Under the pieces are notes generated by a model that worked only from the letters and a program-made list of their open reading frames with translations, ran no database searches and was not told the origin of the DNA. DNA of 64,000 bases from Dactylonectria macrodidyma (lineage: Eukaryota > Ascomycota > Sordariomycetes > Hypocreales > Nectriaceae), in the NCBI GenBank assembly GCA_020744425.1, contig JAGMUV010000012.1, positions 806,001-870,000 of the forward strand, read 5' to 3'. Shown here piece after piece: positions 32,451 through 43,525 of this stretch. Positions within the stretch are counted from its first letter, which is position 1. The number at the start of each line of letters is the position of its first letter. Both the position numbers and the translations under genes were made by a program.

Positions 32451-34262
32451 TTAAATTAGTAAGACCGGCCGGCCTAAAATTTGCAGACAATACTCCAAAT
32501 CCCACGTCTCGTTACCCGTCTTCTCCTGGTTCTCCCACACAGCCTGCATAATCTCACCAGCCTCACGAAGCGTATTCAACGCTTGTTGGTCGCCAACATC
32601 AGCGAGAAGCTCACGAAACTTTTGTTCATCGTCGGTAAGTGCAAGACAGCCAGCCACACAGATGGGCCACGCCGAAGCTCGTAGTTGTGCCCCAGACTTG
32701 ACTTCGCTCAGAAGCTCCAAGATGGCTGAGACATTTTGTCGAATCGTATCGCTGGCTGGCTGCCACCCTGAGATGGTGGTGGAGAGGTAAATCAGTGCAG
32801 CGTGTGCCCATATCCGCGTAATGACCCCAGAGATGCGGCTGTTTGTTGACTCGGGGCTGCAATAGCATGAGCGTAGACAGCTTAGATGATGATGATGATG
32901 ACTCGTTTCAGACGCCGAAGAATTAGCATATAAAGCTGCAAGGCCTTCTTCCAAGCTCTGTGAAATGGACTTTGCTCGCTCGACCAGCTCAACAACTGAT
33001 AGCCGACCGCCCCTTCTCATCTCCTTCTTCCACACAGAGAGCGATGCAATTTCCCCTACTGCGAGCAAGGCCCAGCTCTGGCAGCCCACAAAAGATGAAA
33101 CATCTATGGCCACGGATACATCTTGTGCAATATCAGATGTCACGAGATGGGCATGATGGTCCTTCAAGAAGGGCTCCCGGCCAACCGACGTGCTCGCTAC
33201 GATATCAACGTAGATCAGCACGGCGGTGAAGAAGCGAAAAGCCGCTTGGTCGGTGTTCCATAACGGTCCATCAATGAAACTTGTGACTCTCGATGGCCAC
33301 GCCATGGCATGCAAAGCGAACGACAGACTCTGCTCTGCAGATGATGGGTGTTCCCCTATGATATTTTGAAACAGAGTTACCGCCGGCTTCAGGTGCAAGT
33401 CCCAGTTTGTCGAATTGCTCAAGAAGGACTCGAAGATCAGCAACTGGATAATACTTTCCATCAATCGGGCCTTTTCAATGAGTCCCTGCTGCGTAACACG
33501 CTGACTGACCTCGTCGAGTTCCTTATGGATCATCTCGAATGACAAGTCGGCTTGCTTGAGCGTTTGTTCCCAGACGGTCCATTTGCAGAAACTGTGTTTT
33601 CCCGGAACGACGTTCTTGAGCCCAATAGTTAAAAAGTACGAGCTCAAGCTCAAGATGGAGTGGAAGACGGCATCGTTTTGTCGTATGAATGTCAGAAGCC
33701 ACGCGCGACCTGTACCTACCAACGGTGGTTGGTAAAAGGGGAAGAGGAAAGGGAAGACATAATCGAGGTAAATCATGACATAGTCTAGCTCCCAGCCTTT
33801 GCTTGATGATGGATCAGAAGGGTTAAACGGCTCGAGGGTGTGCTCCTGGGTCAGGTCCAATACTGAGGCAGTGCTTGAAGCCGAAGCCCCGGCGCTACTT
33901 GGGATGGGTGAGTTGATGCTGGGAGCCTGTGGTTGGGAGTTGGCCGCGGATGAATCCGTTGTATCAGTTGTATCAGTCGCAGTTTCATAGTCTTGTTGAA
34001 GTGTAACAACAAAGGCATTTGATGTCGTCCCTCGTGTCTCTCGTCGAACCCCTGATCTCTTCTTAATTTGGCGCTTCATCGTTTCTGCCATGGCCTTTTG
34101 TTCAGCTGCGCCATCCATCCAACCCGGTTTCTCTAGGCCATTATGACAGGTAATCTCCAAAGCAGCGCAACTGCCGCATACGGGGCGAGCTCCGTCGCAT
34201 TTCTTTCGGCGGAGACGACATGTCCAGCATGTCCCTCCTGGTTTTGTGTGGGTCGGAGGCAT
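32451..34262 (-). CDS. Zn2Cys6 fungal transcription factor
   Basis: Single-exon 603-residue regulator. The N-terminus carries the binuclear zinc cluster with Cys12, 15, 22, 29, 32 and 39 (CX2CX6CX6CX2CX6C) and the basic stretch RLRRKKCDGARP. A Ser/Thr-rich linker follows (about 85-145). Residues about 155-590 look like the Fungal_trans_2 helical domain (YVFPFLFPFYQPPLVGTGR, ILSLSSYFLTIG). A His5 run at about 465 is low complexity. It should act in the nucleus on CGG-type sites. The convergent NmrA-like gene is a candidate partner, not a proven target. The frame is intact and the start at 34262 precedes the zinc cluster by 11 residues. Confidence 0.93.
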   Translation of the reverse strand: MPPTHTKPGGTCWTCRLRRKKCDGARPVCGSCAALEITCHNGLEKPGWMDGAAEQKAMAETMKRQIKKRSGVRRETRGTTSNAFVVTLQQDYETATDTTDTTDSSAANSQPQAPSINSPIPSSAGASASSTASVLDLTQEHTLEPFNPSDPSSSKGWELDYVMIYLDYVFPFLFPFYQPPLVGTGRAWLLTFIRQNDAVFHSILSLSSYFLTIGLKNVVPGKHSFCKWTVWEQTLKQADLSFEMIHKELDEVSQRVTQQGLIEKARLMESIIQLLIFESFLSNSTNWDLHLKPAVTLFQNIIGEHPSSAEQSLSFALHAMAWPSRVTSFIDGPLWNTDQAAFRFFTAVLIYVDIVASTSVGREPFLKDHHAHLVTSDIAQDVSVAIDVSSFVGCQSWALLAVGEIASLSVWKKEMRRGGRLSVVELVERAKSISQSLEEGLAALYANSSASETSHHHHHLSCLRSCYCSPESTNSRISGVITRIWAHAALIYLSTTISGWQPASDTIRQNVSAILELLSEVKSGAQLRASAWPICVAGCLALTDDEQKFRELLADVGDQQALNTLREAGEIMQAVWENQEKTGNETWDLEYCLQILGRPVLLI

Positions 34263-34339
34263 ATGAAATGATTTCTATGATATCGGTCAATGTTTCTGTA
34301 GATGGGCATCTGGCGAGTGAATGGATTGGATTGGATTGC

Positions 34340-34480
34340 ATTTTTGCCTTTCGGTACGAAAGGTCTTAAGCTCTGGGATTTTTCAACCCCGAAATTTGTC
34401 CCCCCTTTGCAAAATTACCGGATTAAGTGATTACCCGATTAGGAAGCGCAGCTGCAACTCCTATCCCTTTGAGTGCCGTA
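34340..34480 (-). repeat. Dispersed repeat, copy 2 (inverted copy at 24130-24255)
   Basis: Begins CCTTTCGGTACGAAAGG and continues through TTAAGCTCTGGGATTTTT to a TTTGCAAAATTACCGGATT block. It lies between the regulator start and the piggyBac relic, so it may be that transposon's 3' end. Confidence 0.6.
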
Positions 34481-34555
34481 AGGCAACACTTAGGTCACTA
34501 GCAGGGGGGTCCAGCCAACCAGAGTCTAGCAAATCAAAGATACATTAATCCCCAC

Positions 34556-35806
34556 CTATTTTATATGGTGATAGAAGTCCCAGCAATTTCCCCCTCTACA
34601 TAGAGCTACATTACACTGCTGACAGCGGTATCGCGATTTCTTTAGTCTCTGACCCCTGTTGCCGTTGACTGCCCGTAACGGCTGCGGTCGACCCTCTCCA
34701 AGCCGTATTCCTTTACAAGCTTGACATGCTGAGGGATTCTTATTCCGGACCCAATTGTGCTGTACGACTGGCGTAAATTCGTCCTCAGTCCGAAATCTCT
34801 GTCGGGCCTGACTGTCAGACTCATACTTTGCGATAAGGTCATTGACAAGGCGTTGCCACCAATTGCCTTGTGACATCTCCGGCTTCCACTGCGGCTGCCC
34901 TCGCTGCTGTAAAAGATAGCTGTTAATAAGGGCTATTTCTAGTAGGAAGTCCCAAGCTAGGGCCCTCCAGCCGCCCCTACGGGCACGGCGGGTAGAGCTC
35001 CAATATGACCGCATTTGGTCACCTCGATCTACAGCACCCATCTCATCATTGTAAATAGCAGCGATAGACGGGATAGAAATCAGCTTGACAGCCTCAGTAC
35101 CAAAAAATCGCTGTATTGGCCGTGCTTGCATTTGGTCTGTTGTCGGTCTTTTCCTCTGACGTTCGAGTCTCTCAGTACCTTTAAACACAGTAGATAAGAA
35201 TAACACAAGGGCGTTGCCTTTCCACGAGATCTGATTGACCTAGCCGAAGACAAATTAATAGGGAAAATCAATACAATCCTGTCTCTCTGGCTGACTTGGT
35301 TATCTGCCGTAGGGAAAGCCCTGATGTCATTAAATTCGAGGCTGCCGGCAGCTGTATTATCCGTAGCTTTGAGCTTGACAAGGGGCTTGTAGATGCCACA
35401 GTTCCTGCGGGCTGTGCCTGTGGCGCCGTGGCCGCATTGCCGGAGCCGGCGAAAGTGGTCACAGGAAGAGAATAGGTTATCGAGAAATACGTGGTATCTG
35501 GACTCCGGCAGCAGATTTACTAGGGCAACAACCACAGCTTGGGTCGGGTTCAGATGGATTGTCTTCCTCTCTTGTTGCTGCTGCCGGGCCCGCCGCAGCT
35601 GTGACGGCAGGCGCCGGTAGCTCGGCCGGATGCTAACGGGCCCGAACTTCTGGCTGGGTCGGTGCCAAATCTACCGCAGGAAATAGCCTTGTTGGGCTAC
35701 AGCCCACACTTTGAAGCCCGTGGGGATAGGTTTGTTAGGGACTGTTGTTGTCTCAAGGGACCGGCTAAGGAAGCGGACTATACATTCATCTACAGCTAGA
35801 GTGCGT
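34556..35806 (-). pseudogene. piggyBac-type (PGBD) transposase relic
   Basis: Minus-strand DDE_Tnp_1_7 transposase lacking its N-terminal third. From 35806: LAVDECIVRF and PNKPIPTGFKVW (family VDE and PNKP motifs), then YHVFLDNLFSS with the second catalytic Asp, DNQ across an apparent 60-bp intron (about 35219-35281), LFLSTVFKGTE, and MGAVDRGDQMRSYWS containing the third Asp. A Cys-rich C-terminal finger follows (CQAC...CQQC...CRGG). An in-frame TAG lies at 35671-35673 where relatives have Trp. Cut-and-paste transposition at TTAA is the family activity; this copy is dead. Confidence 0.88.
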
Positions 35807-36758
35807 AATCAACTAACTACTTCTAATCGTTGGAGCCGTTGGATCTTCCAACTGTGGGTCCAACTCAACTGAGATCTCGCTCCCCGTGCTTGGCAACCAG
35901 CCAATTCAGAGGTCCAGTTGATTGGGTTTGGATCCAACCGGTTCCAACTCGTTCCGGTGTCCGAGGGTCATGTGAGACCCGGGCGCCGTAACTTCGACCC
36001 CACCTGCATTTTCCCAGTTTGGCTCTTCATACGGCCGACTGGCTGAGGGGCATCATCTTGAGCCAAACGCGACACACCTCTTCTCGCCTCTCCCACCCGC
36101 GCCAGCTTCGCGCTCTTCTCGCGCCAGCCTGGCGTCTGATTAGAATTGATTCTAGGGCTCGTCATTCAGCTTCTCCACGTAAGGCTGAACGGTGGGGCCT
36201 TGGAAGTTGAGCCTCCACGAGATGGCCTGTGGGGGGTCTGTAAAGTCGCTTTGTCTCGCAATTTTGTGGCCAACTAAGCTTGCTTAGTTGGATCGCCTTG
36301 GGGCTTGCCCCACACATGATCCAACGGGTACAACTTCAAATCGACGGCCCGCCAAGATTGTTCCCCTCCGTACGCCGAGTTGCGAGGATCTATGCTAATC
36401 AAATCGGATCCATATGCAATACTAAACGTTGTTTGGATGTCATCATCCTCAAACCGTCTCCTTACGAGTCCTCCTCTTGCATTTCATATCTATGTGACGC
36501 GGCATGCACTAAGGAACCCCGGGAGTCAGCACACTGCATCTCATCTCATCCCATCTCATCCGGCAGTCGCAGGAAAGGAGGGTTGTCATGTTGGAGATCA
36601 CAAGTGTGTGGCGACCAAGTCGATGGCAAGGTGTGGAAGAAGGTGGAACTTTCCACAAGAGATCGTGCCTGTATATAAACAGTTGTTCCCTTACTGCACA
36701 TTCAGGATGAACTAAGAAATATGAATCTTCTCATTTCAACATGTCAAGGGGGAGTTGC
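35807..36758. other. Intergenic with inverted-repeat structures
   Basis: No gene recognised. CCAACT/AGTTGG motifs recur between 35826 and 35960. A perfect 10-bp hairpin lies at 36270-36291. TATCTC/CATCTCATC runs occur near 36540. Confidence 0.5.
36270..36291. repeat. Perfect hairpin, 10-bp stem
   Basis: CCAACTAAGC and its complement are separated by TT. It could be a transposon end or a terminator-like fold. No element boundary was found. Confidence 0.6.
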
Positions 36759-37915
36759 TTACTCAATGACGAGGTGCTCACCACGCCAGGCACCGCTAGC
36801 CACCCACAGGCCGCAGTTGACAATCTCGGCGTAGCGCTTGTCGGCTGTCTTGATAGTGGCAAACATGCGAAAGCCGTAGCGGCGCGGGTCAATGTCCTTG
36901 GGGCTGCGCGGGCTGAGGAGCGCATCGAGGACGTCCGACGGGCCCGAGAGGGAGCCGCGTGTACGCATCTCGAGTCTAAGTGTGAGGTTTGGTCAGCGTC
37001 GTGGACTCACTGGACTATCATACAGAGTTGCGGGGAGAAAGGGGAGGGCTTCGTACACTGCAGGTATCTCGTCGCTAGTCTGAACAACAAACGCGCCTTC
37101 AACGAGTCTCATCGGTCGGAATCCGCGGGCTCGGTCGAGGCCATATCCACCAGCCTACAGAGATCACTCAACTTGGTCAGCCACAAGGCATATACAGAAA
37201 GAAAGGCATATGAGACGCCTGTCGCGAACTGAAAGTGTTGCGATAAGAAGGGAACATACCATAACGCGGCCGTGGCCGAAGGAACCAGACCATACGCCGG
37301 CAGCGACTGTTGTGATTTCCTTTGTAGCGCCGGTATCAACGCGGGCGGGTTCCCGGTTGAGTCGGACGGCGAGCCGGAAATCGAAATCGAGCGCGGGCAT
37401 GGGAAAGGCAAGGCCCGGGCACGGGAAGTGATTGAGAGAGCGCTGGCAGGCTTCTTCGACGGTCCTATAAAATTACCCAAGGAGAAAGTCAGCAAACCGA
37501 TCGATTTAATGAATGGCGAACTCATCTCCTTCAATATCAAAGTGTTGGAGATGAAGGTTGGGGGTTAATCATACTTGCCGGGCCCTTCTCTCATTTCCAT
37601 CTCGGCTTGTGCGCGGTACAACATGCCACCATCGTTAAAACACCCCGTTCCGCTGCTTTTTCCACTTGCGCTTCCGCTTCCGCTCCCACTGTCGAAGGTA
37701 GACGGCGTCCCGATGCTATAATGCGGAAAGGCCGAAGGGTGAGGCATGTCCGGCATAACCAGCTTAGTACCCCAGTCGGCGGCCGCGGGCACCGGAGGGA
37801 CGGCCTGGAACGGCGACGGGAAGCTGGGGTGGGAGTTGGGCATGCATGTCGACTCGGTGACGTCGGTGGGCGCGGTGCTGGTGGGCAGCGACAACGTGTC
37901 GGTCTCGGTGGCCAT
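36759..37915 (-). CDS. DUF3237-domain protein
   Basis: Four exons on the minus strand: 37915-37575, 37464-37260, 37154-37057 and 36975-36759, all with GT-AG borders and matching phases, giving about 286 residues. The C-terminal 150 residues read as DUF3237: ALDFDFRLAVRL, the Gly-rich SGSFGHGRV, AGGYGLDRARGFR, FVVQTSDEIPA, TRGSLSGPSDV, and the closing YGFRMFATIKTADKRYAEI with GLWVASGAWR. The function of this small barrel-like family is unknown. The first exon is Ser/Pro/Thr-rich and poorly defined: Met at 37915 is chosen, but the frame is open up to 38434 and Met at 38107 is an alternative. Exon borders were picked by eye. Confidence 0.7.
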
Positions 37916-38920
37916 GTCTTGGTGTTGCGGCGGTGGTGATGTTTGCGAAGCGGATGACGAGAGGGTGTAGAGGGAAGTGGGCCGCCCGGTTTCTCTGGAA
38001 CCCTGGACTTCGGCGGGAGAATTACGAGCACATCGAGACCTTGGGGTCGCGTGACGTAGTTGCTTGGTTCTTGTTCTTGTTCTCTGTTTGCGAACCTTGG
38101 TGGTCATGGGATGAATTAAATCGGTTGGACGAGGTGAGGCGAAGAAGAGGCCGAGTGAGTCGTCGGAACGGGTTGGTGAGCCGAGGTGTAAATGGGTTTG
38201 TGTGAGCGTCGTCCGGGGGTTGTACGGAGTAGTAGCAATGTCGCCATCCTCAGTCGGGGGAGTCCTCGGAACCAACCACAAGGTCACTCTGCAGCGCTGT
38301 AATACTTGAATACCGGATACGGACGTCACATATAATGGAAGAATAGAATAGAGCAGAGCAGAGCAGAGCAGCCAGGATAGAAGGGCTCCGGGGGGGGAGC
38401 AGGCCAAGGCTGGGTATTTAAAGCGGTTTCCCATCCAGGAATGCCTTGTGCTGCATCCAAGGGAGAGGGGGGAGCCTTTAGCTCCCGGTGGAGCCTGCGA
38501 TCACGTGTGCTAAAGTCAGCCCCCCCGGGTAACTCCGCTTGTCTAGAGCATGCATGGAAAGTGAGATCGACACGGAGATGTTCTATAGATAGGGGACTAG
38601 ATTCCTAACGCCGTGCCAGAATCTGGGAATACGCTGCCCCAGCCGCGGATCCAATCCATCATGGTCGCCACTCCGTAGCAATGAGCATTGACAACTATAA
38701 TTTGAGCCATCGACTCAACGCGGAGCCTTGCGGCCCGATGGAACGCACTTCTGCTCTTCACGGCGCTGCCGGCACGTTGGAGCCGGGTCAACCTGGCGTT
38801 GATATACTCTCCTTCAGCGTCCTTATTAGCATGAAACAAGACCAACTCTCGAACCACTCATTCCCATCCAATCGCTACCGTCTAGAGAGGTCTGCGACTT
38901 TTCGACTTTCGATTCCGACG
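37916..38920. other. Intergenic; alternative 5' part of DUF3237 gene
   Basis: The open frame upstream of 37915 is low-complexity and basic, so it is likely leader. A (GAGCA)4 tract lies at 38351-38371. TATTTAAAG at about 38415 may be a TATA element for the minus-strand gene. The plus strand toward 38921 is the promoter of the membrane-protein gene. Confidence 0.4.
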
Positions 38921-40217
38921 ATGGGGTTCCTCGTGCCAGATACCTACGTGGTGGTCGAACCAAGCCTCAATGACCTGTTGATTGCAAGTATCATTTGGGG
39001 ATTTACCCTAGCGACGGGAGTTTTTTCGGGCACAAAGGCTTTCAAACAGACTTGGGCCACATGGAGACGGTCGCACCGCCTGCATGCCTACGCGATAATG
39101 ATATGGGTTGAATGGACTGTGTCCATGGTCATCGGTGTTCTGTCTTGGGTCTTCATTCGCGGCTTCATTCAGCCAAGGTGAGTCGCACTGCGCATTTGAT
39201 GGGGTTTTCAATGCTAACGACGCTGTGCAGTTTTTGGATATATTTGCATTCTGTCCGCCAATCCCTCCCTATGAACGCGATCATTTGCTGACCCCCTTCC
39301 AGTGTGCCTCTGGGTCATCCAGATTCAATGCATCTGCGGCATCATCATCAATCGAATCGCTCTCCTAATGGTGGACAAGCGCAACGCAAACAAGATCCGA
39401 TGAGGTGCGGCTATTGCGCTGGGCTTGATCAACATCAGCGTCTTCATCGTCTGGATTCCTGCGCGCCTGCAGATATCACCGATGTGGATCCATGTCAACG
39501 AAATCTACGATCGAATTGAGAAGGTCCTGTTCTTGATCATTGACGCATGCCTGCACCTCTACTTCATCTATCTCCTTCGAGTCAAGTTGATAGCGAATGG
39601 ACTCGACAAATACGTCCCGTTGTTCAGGTTCAGCCTGATGATGGTGGCAGTGTCGATGAGTCTACATGTAAGCGAATCCCGAGCGCAGCTGCGGCAGTCT
39701 GGATACTGACTTGGAGATGCCTAGGTAATCCTCATTGGCAGCATGTCAATTGGAAATGGATTTATGTACGTCATCAAGTTTCTATCATTTTGCGGCTCGC
39801 AATTACCATATTTTACCTAGTTATGTCCAATTTCACCCCCTGGTCTACATGCTAAAGCTGCACATCGAGATGAACATCTCTTCTCTAATTGTCAAGGTTG
39901 TCCGCGCGACAGGCGACAACAGCTCGTATGCAAACGGCACAACCGGTACCGAATTGCAGTCGAAACCGACCAACCGATCTGGGGCTACCGTGCCCTCAAA
40001 CCACATGTTCTCGGGAAATCGGACGCAGGTTGAAGCCGAGACGGGGGATGAAGCTCCCAAGGGCTTTCCCCGTGGAATTACGAAAATCGTGCAGACGCGG
40101 ATCACTGTGACGCCGCGAAATCATGAGGAGGTGGAAGATAATGAAGATGGCAGCTCGCAGTCATCAACACGTCGGCTGAAGGACAACTCGCAACCATACC
40201 GAGATCAATTCGTATAA
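38921..40217 (+). pseudogene. Fungal multi-pass membrane protein, broken
   Basis: Resembles an uncharacterised fungal integral membrane family. Readable pieces: exon 38921-39177 (MGFLVPDTY..., two or three helices), SFWIYLH at 39231, then CLWVIQIQ and INRIALLMVD, GLINISVFIVWIPARLQI, a WIHVNEIYDRIEKVLFLIID segment, the LIANGLDKYVPLFRFSLMM helix, VILIGSMSIGNGF and YVQFHPLVYMLKLHIEMN. The hydrophilic tail ends at 40217 with acidic and Ser-rich runs. Defects: a TGA at 39401-39403 where relatives have Trp, and the splice after SFWIYLH leaves the next exon out of phase by every junction I tried. The role is unknown. Low chance that unusual splicing rescues part of it. Confidence 0.6.
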
Positions 40218-40999
40218 TTGCGTGGGATTGAACTTGTAATTTTCTTGAGTACCGGTACTAGATTGGACGGCGGGACACGCCCGGCGGCACACCAGTTTGG
40301 TACATAGTAGATTGACCAAGCATAATGAGGGACCAAGGCATGCTGTTTCGGTTTATTTTGACTTGCACAGGGACCTGCGTATCTGCACAACGTCGCTAGA
40401 AAGACACACCGCCAGTAAGACAAGGGAACTAGTAGGGGGTAGTATAGACCCCCACTTCCAATCCTCATGTTCCATATGTGACACAAGCTCAAGCGCGACT
40501 CTAGCCTCATGCGTCTAGGCGCCGATCTACAAGTCCCTCTGTTTGGTATAGTAAGTGGCTAATCATATATGAACCGGGTCCCCGCACTCCATCACCGTAT
40601 CTATACGGCGCCTCGAGTCTTGCGCCTGTTTTAGTAAGCGGCCAATGAGTCTGGCCCATTTGCTAGCGTGAAACTAATCATATATCAACCGGGTCCCCAC
40701 ACTCCATCACCGTATCTATACGGCGCCTCGAACCTGGACCTCATTTGAGACCAGACAAATGCAACCTCAGCGTATCTCTCTGTGACACGACGGCTCATGA
40801 CAAATATGATCAGAAGGCGTAAAGTGCACAGAAAGTCTCGGGAAGGCTGTGTACAATACAAGGAGCGGCACGCTAAGGTACGGCGAGACCCCTCTCTGTA
40901 ACTGCTACTCGTCATGTCGAAGCCCACAGCTGAACCCTCTAGTGCAACGAGGTCCATCCGCAATGCCTTCATTGCGAGCGGGCAAATATCTCGTGCGAC
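40218..40999. other. Intergenic with a direct repeat
   Basis: No gene is recognised. A 57-bp direct repeat at 40560-40616 and 40675-40731 is the only clear structure. Confidence 0.5.
40560..40731. repeat. Direct repeat, 57 bp, 115-bp spacing
   Basis: TAATCATATAT, AACCGGGTCCCC and CTCCATCACCGTATCTATAC recur in the same order. The copies differ by a few transitions. The upstream GTAAGTGGCT/GTAAGCGGCC is also shared. Confidence 0.85.
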
Positions 41000-41450
41000 T
41001 TTTCGTCCCCTAGCCTGACGATCACGCCACTCAACGAGGATAGTCTAGCTGATCTCGAGCTGCTGGACCACTGGAACCGCCATCCCATCACAGGCGACAT
41101 GTCGGATACCACGAGGCATCTGCAATACGACCTTGTCCGCTTGGGCTTCTCTCACCATTACTTACTGAATAGCATCCTCGGTCTTACGGCCCTCCAGCTC
41201 TACAGTGAAGACCAATCCCGGTCTAAGTGGTACGCTAGAGCCGTCACGCACCAGCAGGCCGCAATTACCCAAGCCAGGCCGCACTTCCAGTCCCTTGACC
41301 AGACGTAGCATCGAGCCCTGCTGGGGTTCTCCGCTTTTACCTCAATGTATGCGGTAGCGGAACCCCCCTTCCGCCCCGCTCGCGTCGGCTCTCTGGGCTA
41401 CTGTATCATGGGCAGGGTGCTCCACCCTTCAGTCTTCGGCATTATTAAGC
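41000..41450 (+). pseudogene. Zn2Cys6-type regulator relic (middle region only)
   Basis: The plus-strand frame reads EDSLADLELLDHWNRHP, then RHLQYDLVRLGFSHHYLLNS and ILGLTALQLYSED, the opening of the helical domain of fungal C6 regulators. It meets TAG at 41306-41308 and continues in frame with HRALLGFSAFTSMYAVAEPP. No zinc cluster lies upstream and the C-terminus is absent. Confidence 0.55.
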
Positions 41451-41784
41451 CGGAATAATGACGTGTAAGCTCCGATCGGAAACTCGACCATCTTTATCGA
41501 GCACTTGATGGTTATGATTCGTCGGCTGGAAGCGTGCAGAGCTGATGGATTGCTGTCGTCGGACCGTATTAGTGATCCATCTGCTGCCTGCACCGAGCCC
41601 CGCTTCATCACGATCTTGTCTCGGACCGCACAATGTTAAACCTCGGCGATCAAGGTCAGCAGTGGGGCTTCATGTTCGATAAATAACCATCCTCATTCAC
41701 TCTACAGGGCCTTTTTTTCTTCCTTTCCAGATATCTTCGCTGTTCAGAATTCACCACATCTTTCTGCTATTGCACCGTTCCGCC

Positions 41785-42660
41785 ATGTCTTCCCTCAGGT
41801 TCGCAGTCTACGTCGCACCCCCCATCCCATTCCAAAGTCCAGATCCACGCCAGCCAGACGGAGTTTGGTCCCCGATTTCTTGCACTTTGATATATTCAGA
41901 GCAAGAGGCTGTTCTCGTCGATACACCTATCACGACGCAGCAGACAGAGGAGCTTATTGCGTGGATCGAGAAGGTTGCCCCTGGCCGAGCGCTGTCTTAT
42001 ATATACGTCACCCACGGCCATGGAGATCATTTCTTCGGCATCCCACTCCTCCTTCAGCGTTTTCCGGATGCTATTGCTGTTGCTACACCAGCGACGATTA
42101 AGCATATGGAACAGCAGATTGAGGATGAGGTCTTCAACACAACGTGGAATGTCTATTTCCCAGACCAAATCTTTCAGCCTTTCATCCTCGCAAGGCCACT
42201 ACCTGGGAACCTCCAATTCAAGCTCCAAGACCGCTGGGTTTTCCAGGCTGTGGAATGCGGCCACTCCGACACACATGACTCGACGATTCTTTGGGTCCCA
42301 GACCTAAAACTTGCAGTATGCGGAGATGTCGTCTATGGACAAGTACACCAAATGCTCTTTGAAGCAAATACTAAAGCCAAGCGAGATGAATGGACCCGTG
42401 CGGTGGAGAAAGTTGAAGCTCTAAATCCAGCCTATGTTGTACCAGGACATCGACAAGCAGAGGAGATGGATGGGATCTGGCACCTTGAAACGACGAAGAA
42501 GTATATCGCAGACTTCGGGAGGATTCTTGCAGGGGACCCGCAGAACCCTCAAGAGGTGTTTGATGCGGTGATCAAGCTGTATCCGGAGAGGTTCAACCCT
42601 GCTGCCGTGAGACTAAGCTCTATGGGCGTCTTTCTGGTGTCTAAGGAGGATCGTATTTAA
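41785..42660 (+). CDS. Metallo-beta-lactamase-fold hydrolase
   Basis: Intronless 291-residue MBL-fold protein. Metal ligands are visible: His77, His79, Asp81 and His82 in THGHGDHFFG, then His160 in ECGHSDTHD, Asp181 in AVCGDVVYG and His222 in VVPGHRQ. This is the full dinuclear zinc set. The substrate is unknown; fungal relatives include lactonase- and thioesterase-like enzymes. There is no signal peptide, so it is likely cytosolic. The start at 41785 gives MSSLRF; an upstream in-frame TTG is not used. TATA-like GATAAATAA lies about 100 bp upstream. Intact. Confidence 0.92.
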   Translation: MSSLRFAVYVAPPIPFQSPDPRQPDGVWSPISCTLIYSEQEAVLVDTPITTQQTEELIAWIEKVAPGRALSYIYVTHGHGDHFFGIPLLLQRFPDAIAVATPATIKHMEQQIEDEVFNTTWNVYFPDQIFQPFILARPLPGNLQFKLQDRWVFQAVECGHSDTHDSTILWVPDLKLAVCGDVVYGQVHQMLFEANTKAKRDEWTRAVEKVEALNPAYVVPGHRQAEEMDGIWHLETTKKYIADFGRILAGDPQNPQEVFDAVIKLYPERFNPAAVRLSSMGVFLVSKEDRI

Positions 42661-43525
42661 TAGCTCCCTGGCCTGTGTGCCAATGGTAGTGTAGGGACAG
42701 TTCCAATCTCCAAATCAATTGATCAATGAGCCCAACGAACCGCAGTGTCGCTGTGCTTCCGCTGAATCTCCAGATCTAGGTTCTATCATCACTGGGCTTT
42801 TTTGGTCACTGTTCCTTGAAATCTCTTGCTGATCGTCAGCTTCTATGTATCATGTGAATAAACCCGATGGCCAATCTTGCATTCAGAGAAGATTTGCGTG
42901 TCCATGAATGCGGCTACTCATAGCCAATACAGCTCAGAGGCCAAGTTTTTGACTTAACTTCTAGAGTAGGTTCGAAAATGGATTGAATATCTAACACCGC
43001 CGCAAGGCAACAAAATGGAAGTATTGGTGGCGACTACTACTTGGTATAAACAAAAATCCCCGAAGTTTTCTAGTCCTTCAATCTGTATCTCATGCTCATA
43101 GAGTTTATGCGCCCTTAAACATGTCATCGTACGACCGCCACACCCACTCCTCAAAGTCATGATGCTCCGCGTTGCTCGTCCTTCGCTCTGACGTCTCCAG
43201 GGATTGCCCGTCGCAACGCCGCGTATTAGACAAAGGCAGCCCTTGCTCTGACTTATCGCAGACTTCGCTGTTTTCTTCGCCAATCCTCAAGCATTCTTGG
43301 ATGTATGATCGTTCATTCTCTGTCAGCCCAAAGTGCCGTAGCAGGGATGGATTTAATACCGTAACGTGCATGATAAGCGAGTGAGGCAGACAAGCGAGTG
43401 AGGCACAAAACCATACCTTCACGATTAATATTAAGATAAACCAACCACAACACCTAAAATCAATTAAAATCAATCAGTATCCTCTTCCTTAGACGCATTT
43501 ATATCAATTTCACAAGTACGCGCAT
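42661..43525. other. Intergenic with transposon end
   Basis: A minus-strand frame 43473-43105 reads LRHFGLTENERSYIQECLRI and ends DMFKGA. It may be a gene fragment, but I do not recognise it. At 43362-43406 lies a transposon-end sequence related to the MITE at 60114-60549. Confidence 0.4.
43362..43406. repeat. Isolated end of the TAACGT...GATAAGCGAGTG MITE family
   Basis: TAACGTGCATGATAAGCGAG, then two GCGAGTGAGGC-type repeats. Matches the terminal repeat of the MITE at 60114-60549 with GAGG in place of GGAC. No partner end was found nearby. Confidence 0.65.
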
